NCBI RefSeq assembly: GCF_000165505.1
Contig: NC_014632.1
Span: 1,302,001 to 1,366,000 of the forward strand
Direction: 5' to 3'
Source of the DNA: Ilyobacter polytropus DSM 2926
GTDB lineage: Bacteria > Fusobacteriota > Fusobacteriia > Fusobacteriales > Fusobacteriaceae
Length of the DNA: 64,000 nt
Shown here: in pieces, positions 33,202 to 41,509 of the stretch
How positions within the stretch are numbered: the stretch's first letter is position 1
Layout: each line of letters begins with the position of its first letter
Notes under the pieces: model-generated
The model's input: the letters and a program-made list of their open reading frames with translations, nothing else
What the model was told of the DNA's origin: nothing
Databases searched by the model: none
Made by a program: the position numbers and the translations under genes

Positions 33202-33276
33202 CTAGTTGAGAACAAAGAAATAATTTTTTCACAATCTAAATAACAAATAAAATTATATTTTATAAAGGGGGATATT

Positions 33277-35922
33277 ATGACAATCGAACAAACTATCGTA
33301 AATGTAAGATTAGCTCAAAAACAATACTCAACTTTTACTCAGGAACAGGTGGACAAAGTTTTTAGAGAAGCTTCTCTGGCTGCCAACGCTTCAAGAATCA
33401 AACTTGCTAAAATGGCTTTTGAAGAAACTGGAATGGGAATAGTAGAGGATAAGGTTATAAAAAACCACTTCGCCTCTGAATATATCTACAACCAATATAA
33501 AGACGTTAAAACTTGCGGAATAATAGAAAAAGATGCTTCTTATGGAATAACTAAAATAGCTGAACCTATCGGGGTTATCGCTGGAATAGTTCCCACTACA
33601 AACCCTACTTCTACAGCTATATTCAAAGCTCTTATTGCATTAAAAACTAGAAATGCTATTATTTTCTCTCCACACCCGAGAGCAAAAAAAGCAACTGTTG
33701 AAGCTGCTAGAATAATAAGAGATGCTGCTGTAAAGGCAGGGGCTCCTGAAAATATCGTAGGATGGATAGAAGAGCCTTCTATCGAAGCTTCAAATACACT
33801 TATGAGATCTGCTGACCTTATCCTTGCAACAGGTGGACCTGGAATGGTAAAAGCGGCTTACTCTTCTGGTGTACCGGCTATAGGGGTTGGAGCAGGAAAC
33901 ACTCCTGTAATCATTGATGATACTGCACATATTAAAATGGCTGTAAACTCAATACTTCTTTCTAAAACTTTTGATAACGGAGTAATCTGTGCTTCTGAGC
34001 AGGCTGTAATTGCAACAGAAAACATCTATGAAGAAGTTAAAAAAGAATTAGCAGACAGAGGAGCATACATACTAAAGGGAGACGAAATTTCTAAAGTTGG
34101 AAAAACAATAGTAATTGACGGTCACTTAAATGGAGATATTGTAGGACAATCTGCATATAAAATTGCAAAGATGGCAGGAGTAGATGTCCCTGAAAATGCA
34201 AAAGTACTTGTAGGAGAAGTGGAATCAGTAGAATTAGAAGAGCCATTCTCACACGAAAAACTTTCTCCTGTATTAGCTCTTTATAAAACAAAGTCTTTCG
34301 ATGAATCTTTAAAGAAAGCCGACAGATTAATAGAATTAGGTGGAATGGGACATACTTCTGTTCTTTATGTTGATGAGCTAGACGGAGTTGATAAAATATC
34401 TAAATTCTCAAACACAATGAAGACAGGAAGAACTCTTATAAACATGCCTGCAGCCCAAGGTGCTATCGGAGATGTATTTAACTTTAAACTAGCTCCTTCT
34501 CTTACTCTTGGTTGCGGAAGCTGGGGAGGAAATGCAGTTTCTGAAAACGTAGGAGTTAAACATCTTATAAACATAAAAACTGTAGCTGAAAGGAGAGAAA
34601 ACATGCTTTGGTTCAGAGTTCCTGAGAAAGTTTACTTTAAATACGGTTCTCTTCCTGTTGCATTAAATGAGCTTCAAGGGAAGAAAAAAGCTGTCATTGT
34701 TACAGATTCAGTGCTAGCTTCACTCGGATATACAGATCATATCACAAAGGTTTTAGAAGATATCGGGGTAGACTTTAGAATATTCTCTGATGTACAAGCT
34801 GACCCTACTTTATCTATAGTAAAAAAAGGTGCTGAAATGATGCAAAGTTATCAGCCTGACATAATCATAGCCCTTGGTGGAGGATCTCCTATGGACGCCG
34901 CCAAAATTATGTGGGTAATGTATGAGCATCCTGAAGTAGATTTCCAAGATCTTGCTATGACATTTATGGATATCAGAAAGAGAATAGTTGAATTCCCTAA
35001 AATGGGTGGAAAGGCTAAATTCTGGGCTGTAACTACATCTGCAGGAACCGGTTCTGAAGTTACTCCGTTTGCAGTAATCACAGACGACAAGACAGGAATC
35101 AAGTATCCATTGGCAGATTATGAACTTACTCCTGATGTAGCTGTAGTTGATCCACAATTAATGCTTTCTATGCCTGCGGGTCTTACTGCTGCATCTGGTA
35201 TAGACGTAATGACTCACGCTATTGAAGCCTATGCCTCTATACTTGCATCTGACTTTACAAACCCTCTAGCCTTAGAAGCTATGAGACTTACATTAAAATA
35301 TCTTCCTGAATCAGTAAAGGGCGGAGCAAAAGCTAAAAAAGCTAAGGAAAAAATGGCAAATGCATCTTGTGCTGCCGGTATGGCATTCTCAAATGCATTC
35401 CTAGGTGTATGTCACTCAATGGCTCATAAACTAGGTGCTGCATTCCACCTTCCTCACGGAACTGCAAATGCTCTTTTATTAGATGAGGTAATCAGATTTA
35501 ACGCTACTGACAAACCGTTAAAAATGGCTGGTTTCGCACAATATAAATATCCAAATGCTAAGAGTAGATATGCAAAAGCTGCTGACTACTTAGGTCTTAC
35601 AAAAGGAAATGAAAATCCTGAAGAGAAAACTAAACTTCTAAGAGCTGCTATAAGAAATCTTAAAGAAGAGATCGGTATAAAGGCAACTATCGCTGACTAC
35701 GGAATCTCTGAACAGGAATTCTTAGGAAAACTTGATCAAATGGTTGAAGATGCATTTGACGACCAGTGTACAGGTGCAAACCCTAGATATCCTCTTATGG
35801 AAGAACTTAGAGAGATGTACCTAAGAGCTTACTACGGAGTTGAAAAATTCAACGAAATAAACAACCTTAAAGTTACAAAAGAAAAAACTAAAGAAAAAGC
35901 TCACGAAAAAAAAGCTCAATAA
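33277..35922 (+). CDS. adhE: bifunctional acetaldehyde-CoA/alcohol dehydrogenase
   Basis: An 881-residue fermentative enzyme that reduces acetyl-CoA to acetaldehyde and then ethanol with two NADH. Residues 1 to about 440 are the CoA-acylating aldehyde dehydrogenase (NPTSTAIFKALIALKTRN, TGGPGMVKAAYSSG, nucleophile Cys in NGVICASEQ); residues 450-865 are an iron-dependent alcohol dehydrogenase (ALGGGSPMDAAKIMWV, TTSAGTGSEVTPFAVIT, GVCHSMAHKLGAAFHLPHG supplying Fe-binding His). A Lys-rich tail ends the protein. AAAGGGGG precedes ATG 33277. The codon use is strongly biased, as for a highly expressed gene. It probably works with the hydrogenase as a redox outlet. Confidence 0.97.
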   Translation: MTIEQTIVNVRLAQKQYSTFTQEQVDKVFREASLAANASRIKLAKMAFEETGMGIVEDKVIKNHFASEYIYNQYKDVKTCGIIEKDASYGITKIAEPIGVIAGIVPTTNPTSTAIFKALIALKTRNAIIFSPHPRAKKATVEAARIIRDAAVKAGAPENIVGWIEEPSIEASNTLMRSADLILATGGPGMVKAAYSSGVPAIGVGAGNTPVIIDDTAHIKMAVNSILLSKTFDNGVICASEQAVIATENIYEEVKKELADRGAYILKGDEISKVGKTIVIDGHLNGDIVGQSAYKIAKMAGVDVPENAKVLVGEVESVELEEPFSHEKLSPVLALYKTKSFDESLKKADRLIELGGMGHTSVLYVDELDGVDKISKFSNTMKTGRTLINMPAAQGAIGDVFNFKLAPSLTLGCGSWGGNAVSENVGVKHLINIKTVAERRENMLWFRVPEKVYFKYGSLPVALNELQGKKKAVIVTDSVLASLGYTDHITKVLEDIGVDFRIFSDVQADPTLSIVKKGAEMMQSYQPDIIIALGGGSPMDAAKIMWVMYEHPEVDFQDLAMTFMDIRKRIVEFPKMGGKAKFWAVTTSAGTGSEVTPFAVITDDKTGIKYPLADYELTPDVAVVDPQLMLSMPAGLTAASGIDVMTHAIEAYASILASDFTNPLALEAMRLTLKYLPESVKGGAKAKKAKEKMANASCAAGMAFSNAFLGVCHSMAHKLGAAFHLPHGTANALLLDEVIRFNATDKPLKMAGFAQYKYPNAKSRYAKAADYLGLTKGNENPEEKTKLLRAAIRNLKEEIGIKATIADYGISEQEFLGKLDQMVEDAFDDQCTGANPRYPLMEELREMYLRAYYGVEKFNEINNLKVTKEKTKEKAHEKKAQ

Positions 35923-35956
35923 TTAAAAATTTTTAACAAGGGATTTATTTCAGGAA

Positions 35957-36054
35957 AATTATCAGATAAATACCTCACAAGGTACAGAATATGAAATGTC
36001 CATAAAAGTCTTATAAATGCTCACTCAAAAGATCTGATAATTCACCTCTGTACC
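35957..36054 (+). other. potential pseudoknot in the adhE 3' untranslated region
   Basis: Two helices interleave: AATTATCAGAT (35957-35967) with ATCTGATAATT (36032-36042), 11 bp, and GGTACAGA (35981-35988) with TCTGTACC (36047-36054), 8 bp. Order A-B-A'-B' gives a pseudoknot or two alternative folds, directly before the terminator. Confidence 0.5.
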
Positions 36055-36092
36055 AAAAAGCCTCCATTCTTAATAAGAATGGAGGCTTTTTT
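36055..36092. terminator. terminator between adhE and ilvA (convergent)
   Basis: A long near-perfect stem (GCCTCCATTCTTA / TAAGAATGGAGGC) with A5 before and T6 after. Confidence 0.93.
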
Positions 36093-36118
36093 ATTTTTTT
36101 ATATATAAATATTTAATT

Positions 36119-37321
36119 TTAATATATGTCGTATCCTGCATCTATAAGTTCTCTTTTTATTATCTCTCTGTGCTCCATGTCAGCACATTCAATTACAAGA
36201 TCCATCTCATACTTTCCTATTTCAAGATTTTCTCTAAACATAGACTGATATATCTGAATTATATTTGCATTCTGATTGGTTATTCCTTCCAGAAGGTCTT
36301 GAAGGGCCCCTGCCCTGTCAGGAATATCCACCCTGAACCTAAATCTTCTACCCTCTTTTATAAGGGCCTCATTTAATATTCTTTCCATAAAATTCACATC
36401 TATATTTCCACCGGAAATTATAGACACTATTTTTTTACCTGTCATTTTCAGTTTTCCAGAAATTACAGCTGCCAGAGATGCAGCTCCTGCACCTTCAGTT
36501 ACTACTCTGTTTTTTTCTATGAGAAACAATATAGCCTGAGCTATCTCAGATTCAGTAACGGTAATTATCTCATCAACATATTTTTTAATAAGGCCATAGG
36601 TCACCTCTCCTGCCTTTCTAACTGCTATACCATCGGCAATTGTAGAGTTTGTATTTATCTCATGGACATAGCCTTTTTGAAGAGCTGATTTCATTGAGGC
36701 AGCATTTGAGGCTTCTACCCCGATTACCTTTATATCTGGGTTTATAGATTTTACAGCTACCGCTATCCCTGCTAGAAGACCTCCTCCACCTACAGGAACC
36801 ACGATAGCATCAACGTCTTCTAAATCCTCTAATATCTCTAGCCCTATTGTTCCCTGACCTGCGATAACACATTCATCATCAAAGGGATGTACAAAGGTAG
36901 CCCCAGTTTCTTTTTGAATCTCACAGGCTTTTGCATAGGCATCATCATATACAGGACCATGCAATATTACCTCTGCACCATAACTTCTGGTTGCAGACAC
37001 TTTAGCAAGAGGAGCATTTTTTGGCATAACTATTGTTGCCTTGATCCCCATATCTTTTGCACCTAGTGCAACACCTTGAGCGTGGTTACCTGCAGAAGAT
37101 GCTATTACACCTTTTGATTTTTCATCTTCAGTAAGATTGGATATTTTATTTAAAGCTCCTCTTATCTTAAAAGAACCTGTCTTTTGAAGATTTTCCAGTT
37201 TAAGATATACCTCATTTCCAGTTATTTCACTCAAAGCCGGACAATCAGCCAAAGCAGTTCTTTTCACAGAACCCTTTAAAGTATTGTGTGCTTTTTTTAT
37301 ATCTTCTAATGCTACTGTCAT
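36119..37321 (-). CDS. ilvA: threonine ammonia-lyase (threonine dehydratase) with ACT domain
   Basis: A 400-residue PLP enzyme that deaminates threonine to 2-oxobutanoate. The PLP Lys is in TGSFKIRGA; SSAGNHAQGVALGAK and VPVGGGGLLAGIAVA bind the cofactor. Residues about 325-400 form one ACT domain (RFRVDIPDRAGALQDLLEGI), so the length lies between catabolic TdcB (about 330) and two-ACT IlvA (about 510). The family alone does not settle whether it serves catabolism or isoleucine synthesis, but the upstream leader peptide with five consecutive Ile codons and terminator points to isoleucine control. GGGGGGTAGG precedes the ATG. Confidence 0.93.
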   Translation of the reverse strand: MTVALEDIKKAHNTLKGSVKRTALADCPALSEITGNEVYLKLENLQKTGSFKIRGALNKISNLTEDEKSKGVIASSAGNHAQGVALGAKDMGIKATIVMPKNAPLAKVSATRSYGAEVILHGPVYDDAYAKACEIQKETGATFVHPFDDECVIAGQGTIGLEILEDLEDVDAIVVPVGGGGLLAGIAVAVKSINPDIKVIGVEASNAASMKSALQKGYVHEINTNSTIADGIAVRKAGEVTYGLIKKYVDEIITVTESEIAQAILFLIEKNRVVTEGAGAASLAAVISGKLKMTGKKIVSIISGGNIDVNFMERILNEALIKEGRRFRFRVDIPDRAGALQDLLEGITNQNANIIQIYQSMFRENLEIGKYEMDLVIECADMEHREIIKRELIDAGYDIY

Positions 37322-37382
37322 AATTCCTACCCCCCATAAGATTATATCAATTAATTTTTTTAGATTTAAAAATGAATATTTA

Positions 37383-37420
37383 CAAAATAAAAAGAGCTTA
37401 AACCTTTTTGGCTCAAGCTC
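37383..37420 (-). terminator. attenuator terminator in the ilvA leader
   Basis: Leftward GAGCTTGAGCC, loop AAAAA, GGTTTAAGCTC: 11 pairs with G-U wobbles, followed by TTTTTATTTT. It lies 60 bp before ilvA and about 90 bp after the leader-peptide stop. Confidence 0.8.
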
Positions 37421-37440
37421 AATGTATATTTTATACTCTC

Positions 37441-37485
37441 AAGCTCAGGCCTCTTCTGGTTTGTATCAAAATGAGGTCTGAACTT
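37441..37485 (-). promoter_or_regulatory. candidate antiterminator helix in the ilvA leader
   Basis: Leftward AAGTTCAGACCTC (37485-37473) can pair with GAGGCCTGAGCTT (37453-37441), one mismatch and one wobble. The same AGTTCAGACCT can instead pair with AGGTGTGGACT (37523-37513) inside the leader-peptide codons, giving the two exclusive folds attenuation needs. Confidence 0.55.
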
Positions 37486-37506
37486 CTATGTTAAAAACGC
37501 TAGTTT

Positions 37507-37581
37507 TTAAACAGTCCACACCTGAGAGCTAATTATTATTATAATATTTTCATATTTTTTTTCTTTAAGAAATATATTCAT
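37507..37581 (-). CDS. ilvA leader peptide with five consecutive Ile codons
   Basis: A 24-residue frame: ATG 37581 stands eight bases after GGAG. The middle reads YENIIIIISSQVWTV, with Ile codons ATT ATA ATA ATA ATT, three of them the rarer ATA. It is followed by exclusive pairings and a terminator before ilvA, the layout of transcription attenuation at amino-acid operons. Low charged tRNA-Ile would stall the ribosome on the Ile run, cover the first pairing arm and favour the antiterminator. A near-consensus promoter lies 35 bp upstream. A longer frame from 37713 exists but would start before that promoter. Confidence 0.75.
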   Translation of the reverse strand: MNIFLKEKKYENIIIIISSQVWTV

Positions 37582-37615
37582 ATTTAATTCTCCAAAAATA
37601 ATTTTATATTTAAAT

Positions 37616-37644
37616 ATAGTACATTTATTTAGTCCTATTGTCAA
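37616..37644 (-). promoter_or_regulatory. promoter of the ilvA leader
   Basis: Leftward TTGACA (37639-37644), 17-bp spacer, TACTAT (37616-37621). Divergent from the FMN-riboswitch promoter 24 bp away. Confidence 0.75.
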
Positions 37645-37668
37645 CCTTTTTTTAATATCTAACAGTCT

Positions 37669-37697
37669 TTGACAAAGAATCTCAGGAGTGATATAAT
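37669..37697 (+). promoter_or_regulatory. promoter of the FMN riboswitch / impX
   Basis: Perfect consensus TTGACA (37669-37674) and TATAAT (37692-37697) with 17-bp spacer. The riboswitch starts about 17 bases downstream. Confidence 0.88.
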
Positions 37698-37713
37698 CAA
37701 AATAAAAATACAA

Positions 37714-37827
37714 AGATCTTTAGGGGCGGGGTGTAATTCCCCACCGGCGGTATAGTCCGCTAAGGCTTTTGCCTTGATTCGGTGAAATTCCGAAACCGAC
37801 AGTTATAGTCTGGATAGGATAGAGATC
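37714..37827 (+). ncRNA. FMN riboswitch (RFN element)
   Basis: The RFN signature is complete: closing helix GATCT/AGATC, AGGGGCGGGGTGTAATTCCC, CACCGGCGGTA, a variable hairpin AAGGCTTTTGCCTT, GGTGAAATTCCGAAACCGACAG and the end TATAGTCTGGAT. Two terminator-like hairpins (37828-37855; 37863-37888) follow before impX, so FMN should end transcription early. Confidence 0.95.
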
Positions 37828-37888
37828 ACAGCATATTTTATACAATGCTGTTTTTAGAATTATAAGCCCCTTTTTCGGGGTTTTTTTA
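37828..37888 (+). terminator. expression-platform terminators of the FMN riboswitch
   Basis: First stem ACAGCAT/ATGCTGT followed by TTTTT; second stem AAGCCCC/GGGGTTT followed by T7. The second ends 16 bases before the start codon of impX. Confidence 0.7.
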
Positions 37889-37904
37889 TTTACTGGAGGT
37901 TTTC

Positions 37905-38852
37905 ATGAATTCTTATAAAAACAAAGAAATGATAGGTGCTCTGTTTATCTGTGGTGCAGCAGTCTTATGGGGATTTGACGGGGTAGTCCTGACTCCTAGA
38001 CTATACTCTCTAAGCGTTCCACTGGTAGTGTTTATATTACATCTACTTCCTTTTGCAGGAATGTCTGTTTTATTTGGAAAAGAAGAAATAAAAGCAGCAA
38101 AAAAAATACCTAGAAAAGATTTTATCTATTTTTTCCTGATTGCTTTATTCGGAGGTTCTATAGGTACTTTAGCCATTGTAAAAGCCCTGTTTTTAGTTAA
38201 TTTCAAGCACCTCACTGTGGTGACGCTTCTGCAAAAACTCCAGCCTGTTTTTGCTATAATTCTTGCCAGGATTATATTAAAGGAAAAAATAGGAAAAAAT
38301 TTCCTTTTATGGTCTTCTATATCATTATTAGCAGGATATTTTCTAACCTTTGAATTTCATGTTCCGGAAATAGCAAATGGAGGAAATATGTTCAAGGCCA
38401 GTCTTTTATCTCTCCTTGCAGCATTCTCATTTGGAAGCGGTACGGTATTTGGTAAAAAAGTCCTGGAAAACTCTTCTTTCAGGACTGCTCTGTATTTAAG
38501 GTATGGCTTTACCAGCCTTATAATGTTTTTAATAACTCTTTATACAGGAAGTCTCGGAGGCATATCAGCCACTACAAAAACACACTGGATTATTTTTACA
38601 ATAATCGGTCTTACCAGCGGTAGTGGAGCAATACTGCTTTACTACAAGGGATTAAATTACATAAAGGCAAATGTTGCTACCATGTGTGAACTTTGTTTCC
38701 CCATATCGAGTATATTATTTGATTATATATTCAACGGGAATATTCTAAGTCCAGTCCAATGGATCAGTGTCTTTATAATGCTTATATCTATATATAACAT
38801 CACCCAAAACAACTCCAAACATCAAAATGAAGAAATTTCTCAAAATATATAA
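37905..38852 (+). CDS. impX: EamA/DMT-family transporter under FMN riboswitch (ImpX-type riboflavin importer)
   Basis: A 315-residue inner-membrane protein with about ten hydrophobic helices in two EamA repeats (GALFICGAAVLWGFDGVVL... and the second half from about 165). The C-terminus is a short polar cytoplasmic tail. Control by an FMN riboswitch identifies the substrate as riboflavin or a related flavin; a DMT-type gene of this kind, ImpX, has been described for Fusobacterium behind an RFN element. Neither rib biosynthesis genes nor other RFN elements are in the window. GGAGG stands seven bases before the ATG; a terminator follows. Confidence 0.85.
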   Translation: MNSYKNKEMIGALFICGAAVLWGFDGVVLTPRLYSLSVPLVVFILHLLPFAGMSVLFGKEEIKAAKKIPRKDFIYFFLIALFGGSIGTLAIVKALFLVNFKHLTVVTLLQKLQPVFAIILARIILKEKIGKNFLLWSSISLLAGYFLTFEFHVPEIANGGNMFKASLLSLLAAFSFGSGTVFGKKVLENSSFRTALYLRYGFTSLIMFLITLYTGSLGGISATTKTHWIIFTIIGLTSGSGAILLYYKGLNYIKANVATMCELCFPISSILFDYIFNGNILSPVQWISVFIMLISIYNITQNNSKHQNEEISQNI

Positions 38853-38878
38853 AAATCTCTCCTGGGGAGAGATTTTTT
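38851..38878 (+). terminator. terminator after impX
   Basis: AAAAATCTCTCC, loop TGG, GGAGAGATTTTT plus further T. Confidence 0.9.
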
Positions 38879-38947
38879 TATGCCTTCTATTTGGATTTCA
38901 AGAAGCCTTAACTTCTAATGATTATAACTAATTTATAAAATATTACC

Positions 38948-38976
38948 TTGAAAAAGCAAAAAAGTTTCTCTATAAT
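38948..38976 (+). promoter_or_regulatory. promoter of the nitroreductase gene
   Basis: TTGAAA (38948-38953), 17-bp spacer, TATAAT (38971-38976), 26 bp before the ATG. Confidence 0.75.
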
Positions 38977-39001
38977 TTAAATAAAAACAGGAGGTAAAAT
39001 T

Positions 39002-39574
39002 ATGATTTATGATTTAATTAAAAATACCAGATCTATCAGAAGCTTTGGAGATAAAAAAATAACCAAAGAAGAGATAATGGAAATAATGAAGTGTGTAAGA
39101 TTGTCAGCTGCTAGCAGAAATCTGCAAGGAATTAAATATATAACTGTAATTCAAGAGGAAAGCTTAAAAAAAGTATTTCCACTCACACACTGGGCTGGTC
39201 TTCTAGAATGGAACCCTTCAGAATCAGAAAGTCCCTCGGCATACATTCTCATGTGCAGTGATAAAAATCTTCCTCTTCCGGAAAAGTCTCTTTACTGTGA
39301 TATAGGTATCGCCGCTCAAAATATTATGCTAAAAGCTACAGAGATGGGGTATGGAGGCTGTATGATCGGAGCCTTTGACAAAAATAAAGTCAAAGAAGCA
39401 ATGAATATAGCAGATGACTTTCAGGTGGAGCTTATCATAGCTCTAGGAGAATCTGCAGAAAAGATAAAAATTATAGACGCAAAAAATGGAAAGATAAATT
39501 ATTTCAGAGATGAAAATAATGTTCACTATGTACCTAAAAGGCCTTTAAACGAGCTTATAATTGATGAAAAATAA
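39002..39574 (+). CDS. nitroreductase family protein
   Basis: A 190-residue FMN-dependent NAD(P)H oxidoreductase. Seen: RSIRSFGDKKITKEEIMEI at the N-terminus with phosphate-binding Arg/Ser, RLSAASRNLQGIKY, and the central DIGIAAQNIMLKATEMGYGGCMIGAFD that is typical in short pieces (IGIAAQNIML, GYGGCMIGAF). Members reduce quinones, flavins or nitro compounds; the natural substrate is not apparent. AGGAGG precedes the start. It is a single-gene unit, convergent with htpG. Confidence 0.9.
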   Translation: MIYDLIKNTRSIRSFGDKKITKEEIMEIMKCVRLSAASRNLQGIKYITVIQEESLKKVFPLTHWAGLLEWNPSESESPSAYILMCSDKNLPLPEKSLYCDIGIAAQNIMLKATEMGYGGCMIGAFDKNKVKEAMNIADDFQVELIIALGESAEKIKIIDAKNGKINYFRDENNVHYVPKRPLNELIIDEK

Positions 39575-39613
39575 AAACAGAGGGTGACCCGAAAGGGTCT
39601 GCCCTCTATTTTG
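39575..39613. terminator. bidirectional terminator between nitroreductase and htpG
   Basis: AGAGGG-tg-ACCC / GGGT-ctg-CCCTCT around a GAAA tetraloop, A-run left and TATTTT right. Confidence 0.85.
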
Positions 39614-41495
39614 ATGCTTTTATCAAAAGATTAGTTATCTTGTTGGAAAATTCCACAGGATCATCTAACTGGAACCCCTCTACAAGAAGTGCCTGATTGT
39701 AAAGAATATCAGCATAGTCTACAATTTCCTCAGGTGATTTTTCATAAATAGATTTTAAAGCCTTAAATAGATTGTGAGATGGATTTATCTCTAAAATTCT
39801 TTCTGCCTTTACAGCATCTTCTTGTCCAGGAATATCCTTCATAACTTTCTCCATCTCAAAAGAAATACCGTTTTCACCGCTTACCAAGCAGACTGCACTT
39901 GATTTTAATCTGTTTGTTAGTTTTACCTTGGATATTTTATCCTTCAAGGCATCTTGAATTCCGTCTAAGAGATTTTTGTTTTCTCCTTCACTCTCTTCTA
40001 AAATCTTTTTTTCCATCTCGTCTTCAAGGTCTAAATTTGACTCAGTAACAGATTTAAAAGGCTTTCCGTCAAACTCCATAAGAGTTCTTATGGCAAACTC
40101 GTCTACACGTTCATTCAGGAAAAGAACTTCATAACCTTTTTCCTTTACTGCTTCCATCTGAGGCATTTTTTTAAGGGATTCAAGATCCTCACCTGAGACA
40201 TAATATATCTCCTTCTGATCCTCAGTCATTCTGCTAACATATTCAGAAAGAGTTGTTTTATCATCACTGAAAGTGCTATGGAAAATCAAAAGATTTTTAA
40301 GATTATCTTTATGTAAACCATATTCACTGTATATACCTGCTTTTATATCCGTACCGAAGGCATCCCAGAAAAGCTCATATTTTTTCCTGTCATTCTTCAA
40401 TAAATTTTCTAACTCTCTCTGAATTTTTTTCTGTATATTTTTACCTAGGCTCTGCAGCTGTCTGTCCTGTTGAAGTATTTCTCTTGATATATTAAGTGAA
40501 AAGTCGGCAGAATCTACTAAACCTTTTACAAATCTAAAATGGTCTGGAACAAGTTGTTTGCACTTATCCATAATAAATACATTTTTGGTGTAAAGTTGAA
40601 GTCCCTTTTCATAGTCCTTAGTATAAAAATCCATAGGTGTTCTTGACGGGATATAAAGAAGAGCAGTGTAATCTATATTTCCCTCTACTTTTATATGAAT
40701 ATTCATAAGTGGTTTTTCCCAATCATGAAATTTTGAAATATAAAACTCGTTATATTCTTCTTCAGTTACATCAGTTTTATTTTTTTTCCAGATAGGAATC
40801 ATAGAATTTAAGGTTTCCATAATTTTTTCTGTTTTATCCCCATCTTTTTTTTCAACTTCTAGGTTTATAGGATATCTTACATAATCAGAGTACTTTTTAA
40901 TCAACTCTCTTATTTTGTATTCTTCTAAATATTCGTCGTTTGGATTTTCTTTATCCTCTCTTATATGAAGGGTTATCTCTGTACCCCTCTTCTCTTTTTT
41001 AATCTCATCTATTACAAAGGTATTTTTCCCGTCTGACTCCCATTTATAAGCTTTTTCCTCTCCAGCTCTTCTTGTGGCAACTGTTATCTTCTCAGCTACC
41101 ATAAAAGCAGAGTAAAAACCTACACCAAACTGTCCTATTATCTCTAGGTCAGATTGTTTCTTAGATTCTTTCATTGCCTTCATAAAAGCCTTTGATCCTG
41201 ACTTGGCAATAGTACCTAGATTCGCAACTAACTCATCGTGATTCATCCCTATACCGTTATCAGATATCTTTATAACTTTTTTATCCTTTGACGCTGCTAT
41301 CTCTATTTTAAAATCCTGATCTCCTTCTAAAAGCCCTTTATCTGTAATAGATAAAAATTTTAGTTTATCTATTGCATCACTTGCATTGGAAACCAACTCC
41401 CTTAAAAAAATTTCTTTGTGTGTGTAAATCGAGTGGATTACCAGATTTAAAAGTTCACTGGTTTCTGTTTGAAAATTTAAAGTTTCTTTTGACAT
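39606..41495 (-). CDS. htpG: molecular chaperone HtpG (Hsp90)
   Basis: A 629-residue bacterial Hsp90. The ATPase motifs are ELVSNASDAIDKL, ISDNGIGMNHDEL, LGTIAKSGSKAF and GQFGVGFYSAFMVA; the middle domain has FVKGLVDSADFSLNISRE with the catalytic Arg region, and the C-terminus carries the dimerisation domain. I start at ATG 41495, behind AAGGAGGAC; an earlier frame start at 41516 overlaps the ribosome site. An imperfect CIRCE lies in the leader, so heat-shock control by HrcA is likely. Convergent with the nitroreductase. Confidence 0.96.
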   Translation of the reverse strand: MSKETLNFQTETSELLNLVIHSIYTHKEIFLRELVSNASDAIDKLKFLSITDKGLLEGDQDFKIEIAASKDKKVIKISDNGIGMNHDELVANLGTIAKSGSKAFMKAMKESKKQSDLEIIGQFGVGFYSAFMVAEKITVATRRAGEEKAYKWESDGKNTFVIDEIKKEKRGTEITLHIREDKENPNDEYLEEYKIRELIKKYSDYVRYPINLEVEKKDGDKTEKIMETLNSMIPIWKKNKTDVTEEEYNEFYISKFHDWEKPLMNIHIKVEGNIDYTALLYIPSRTPMDFYTKDYEKGLQLYTKNVFIMDKCKQLVPDHFRFVKGLVDSADFSLNISREILQQDRQLQSLGKNIQKKIQRELENLLKNDRKKYELFWDAFGTDIKAGIYSEYGLHKDNLKNLLIFHSTFSDDKTTLSEYVSRMTEDQKEIYYVSGEDLESLKKMPQMEAVKEKGYEVLFLNERVDEFAIRTLMEFDGKPFKSVTESNLDLEDEMEKKILEESEGENKNLLDGIQDALKDKISKVKLTNRLKSSAVCLVSGENGISFEMEKVMKDIPGQEDAVKAERILEINPSHNLFKALKSIYEKSPEEIVDYADILYNQALLVEGFQLDDPVEFSNKITNLLIKASK

Positions 41496-41509
41496 TTTTG
41501 TCCTCCTTG

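Larger units (their letters stand above)
32228..33276. other. 1.05-kb intergenic region built largely of repeats, upstream of adhE
   Basis: No gene was found. From left to right: a segment resembling 3906-3936 (32364-32395), a short hairpin (32396-32421), a roughly 110-base imperfect inverted repeat (about 32443-32552) whose arms include AAAATAAGC/GCTTATTTT and AAAATCAA/TTGATTTT around the apex ACTCGCTTTGCTCAGA, an unexplained stretch, the 142-bp repeat copy B (32708-32849), and the adhE promoter region with its palindrome. Confidence 0.75.

Noticed and set aside
33224..33234. Rex operator in the adhE leader
   Set aside because: Only one half (TTCACAA) is convincing; the expected left half TTGTGAA is missing, so I do not call a site.
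37322..37713. T-box or glycine riboswitch upstream of ilvA
   Set aside because: No T-box sequence (AGGGTGGNACC type) was found, and CTCTCAGGTGTGGACTG resembles a glycine-aptamer piece only superficially, as the rest of the aptamer is absent. The same bases are codons of the leader peptide.
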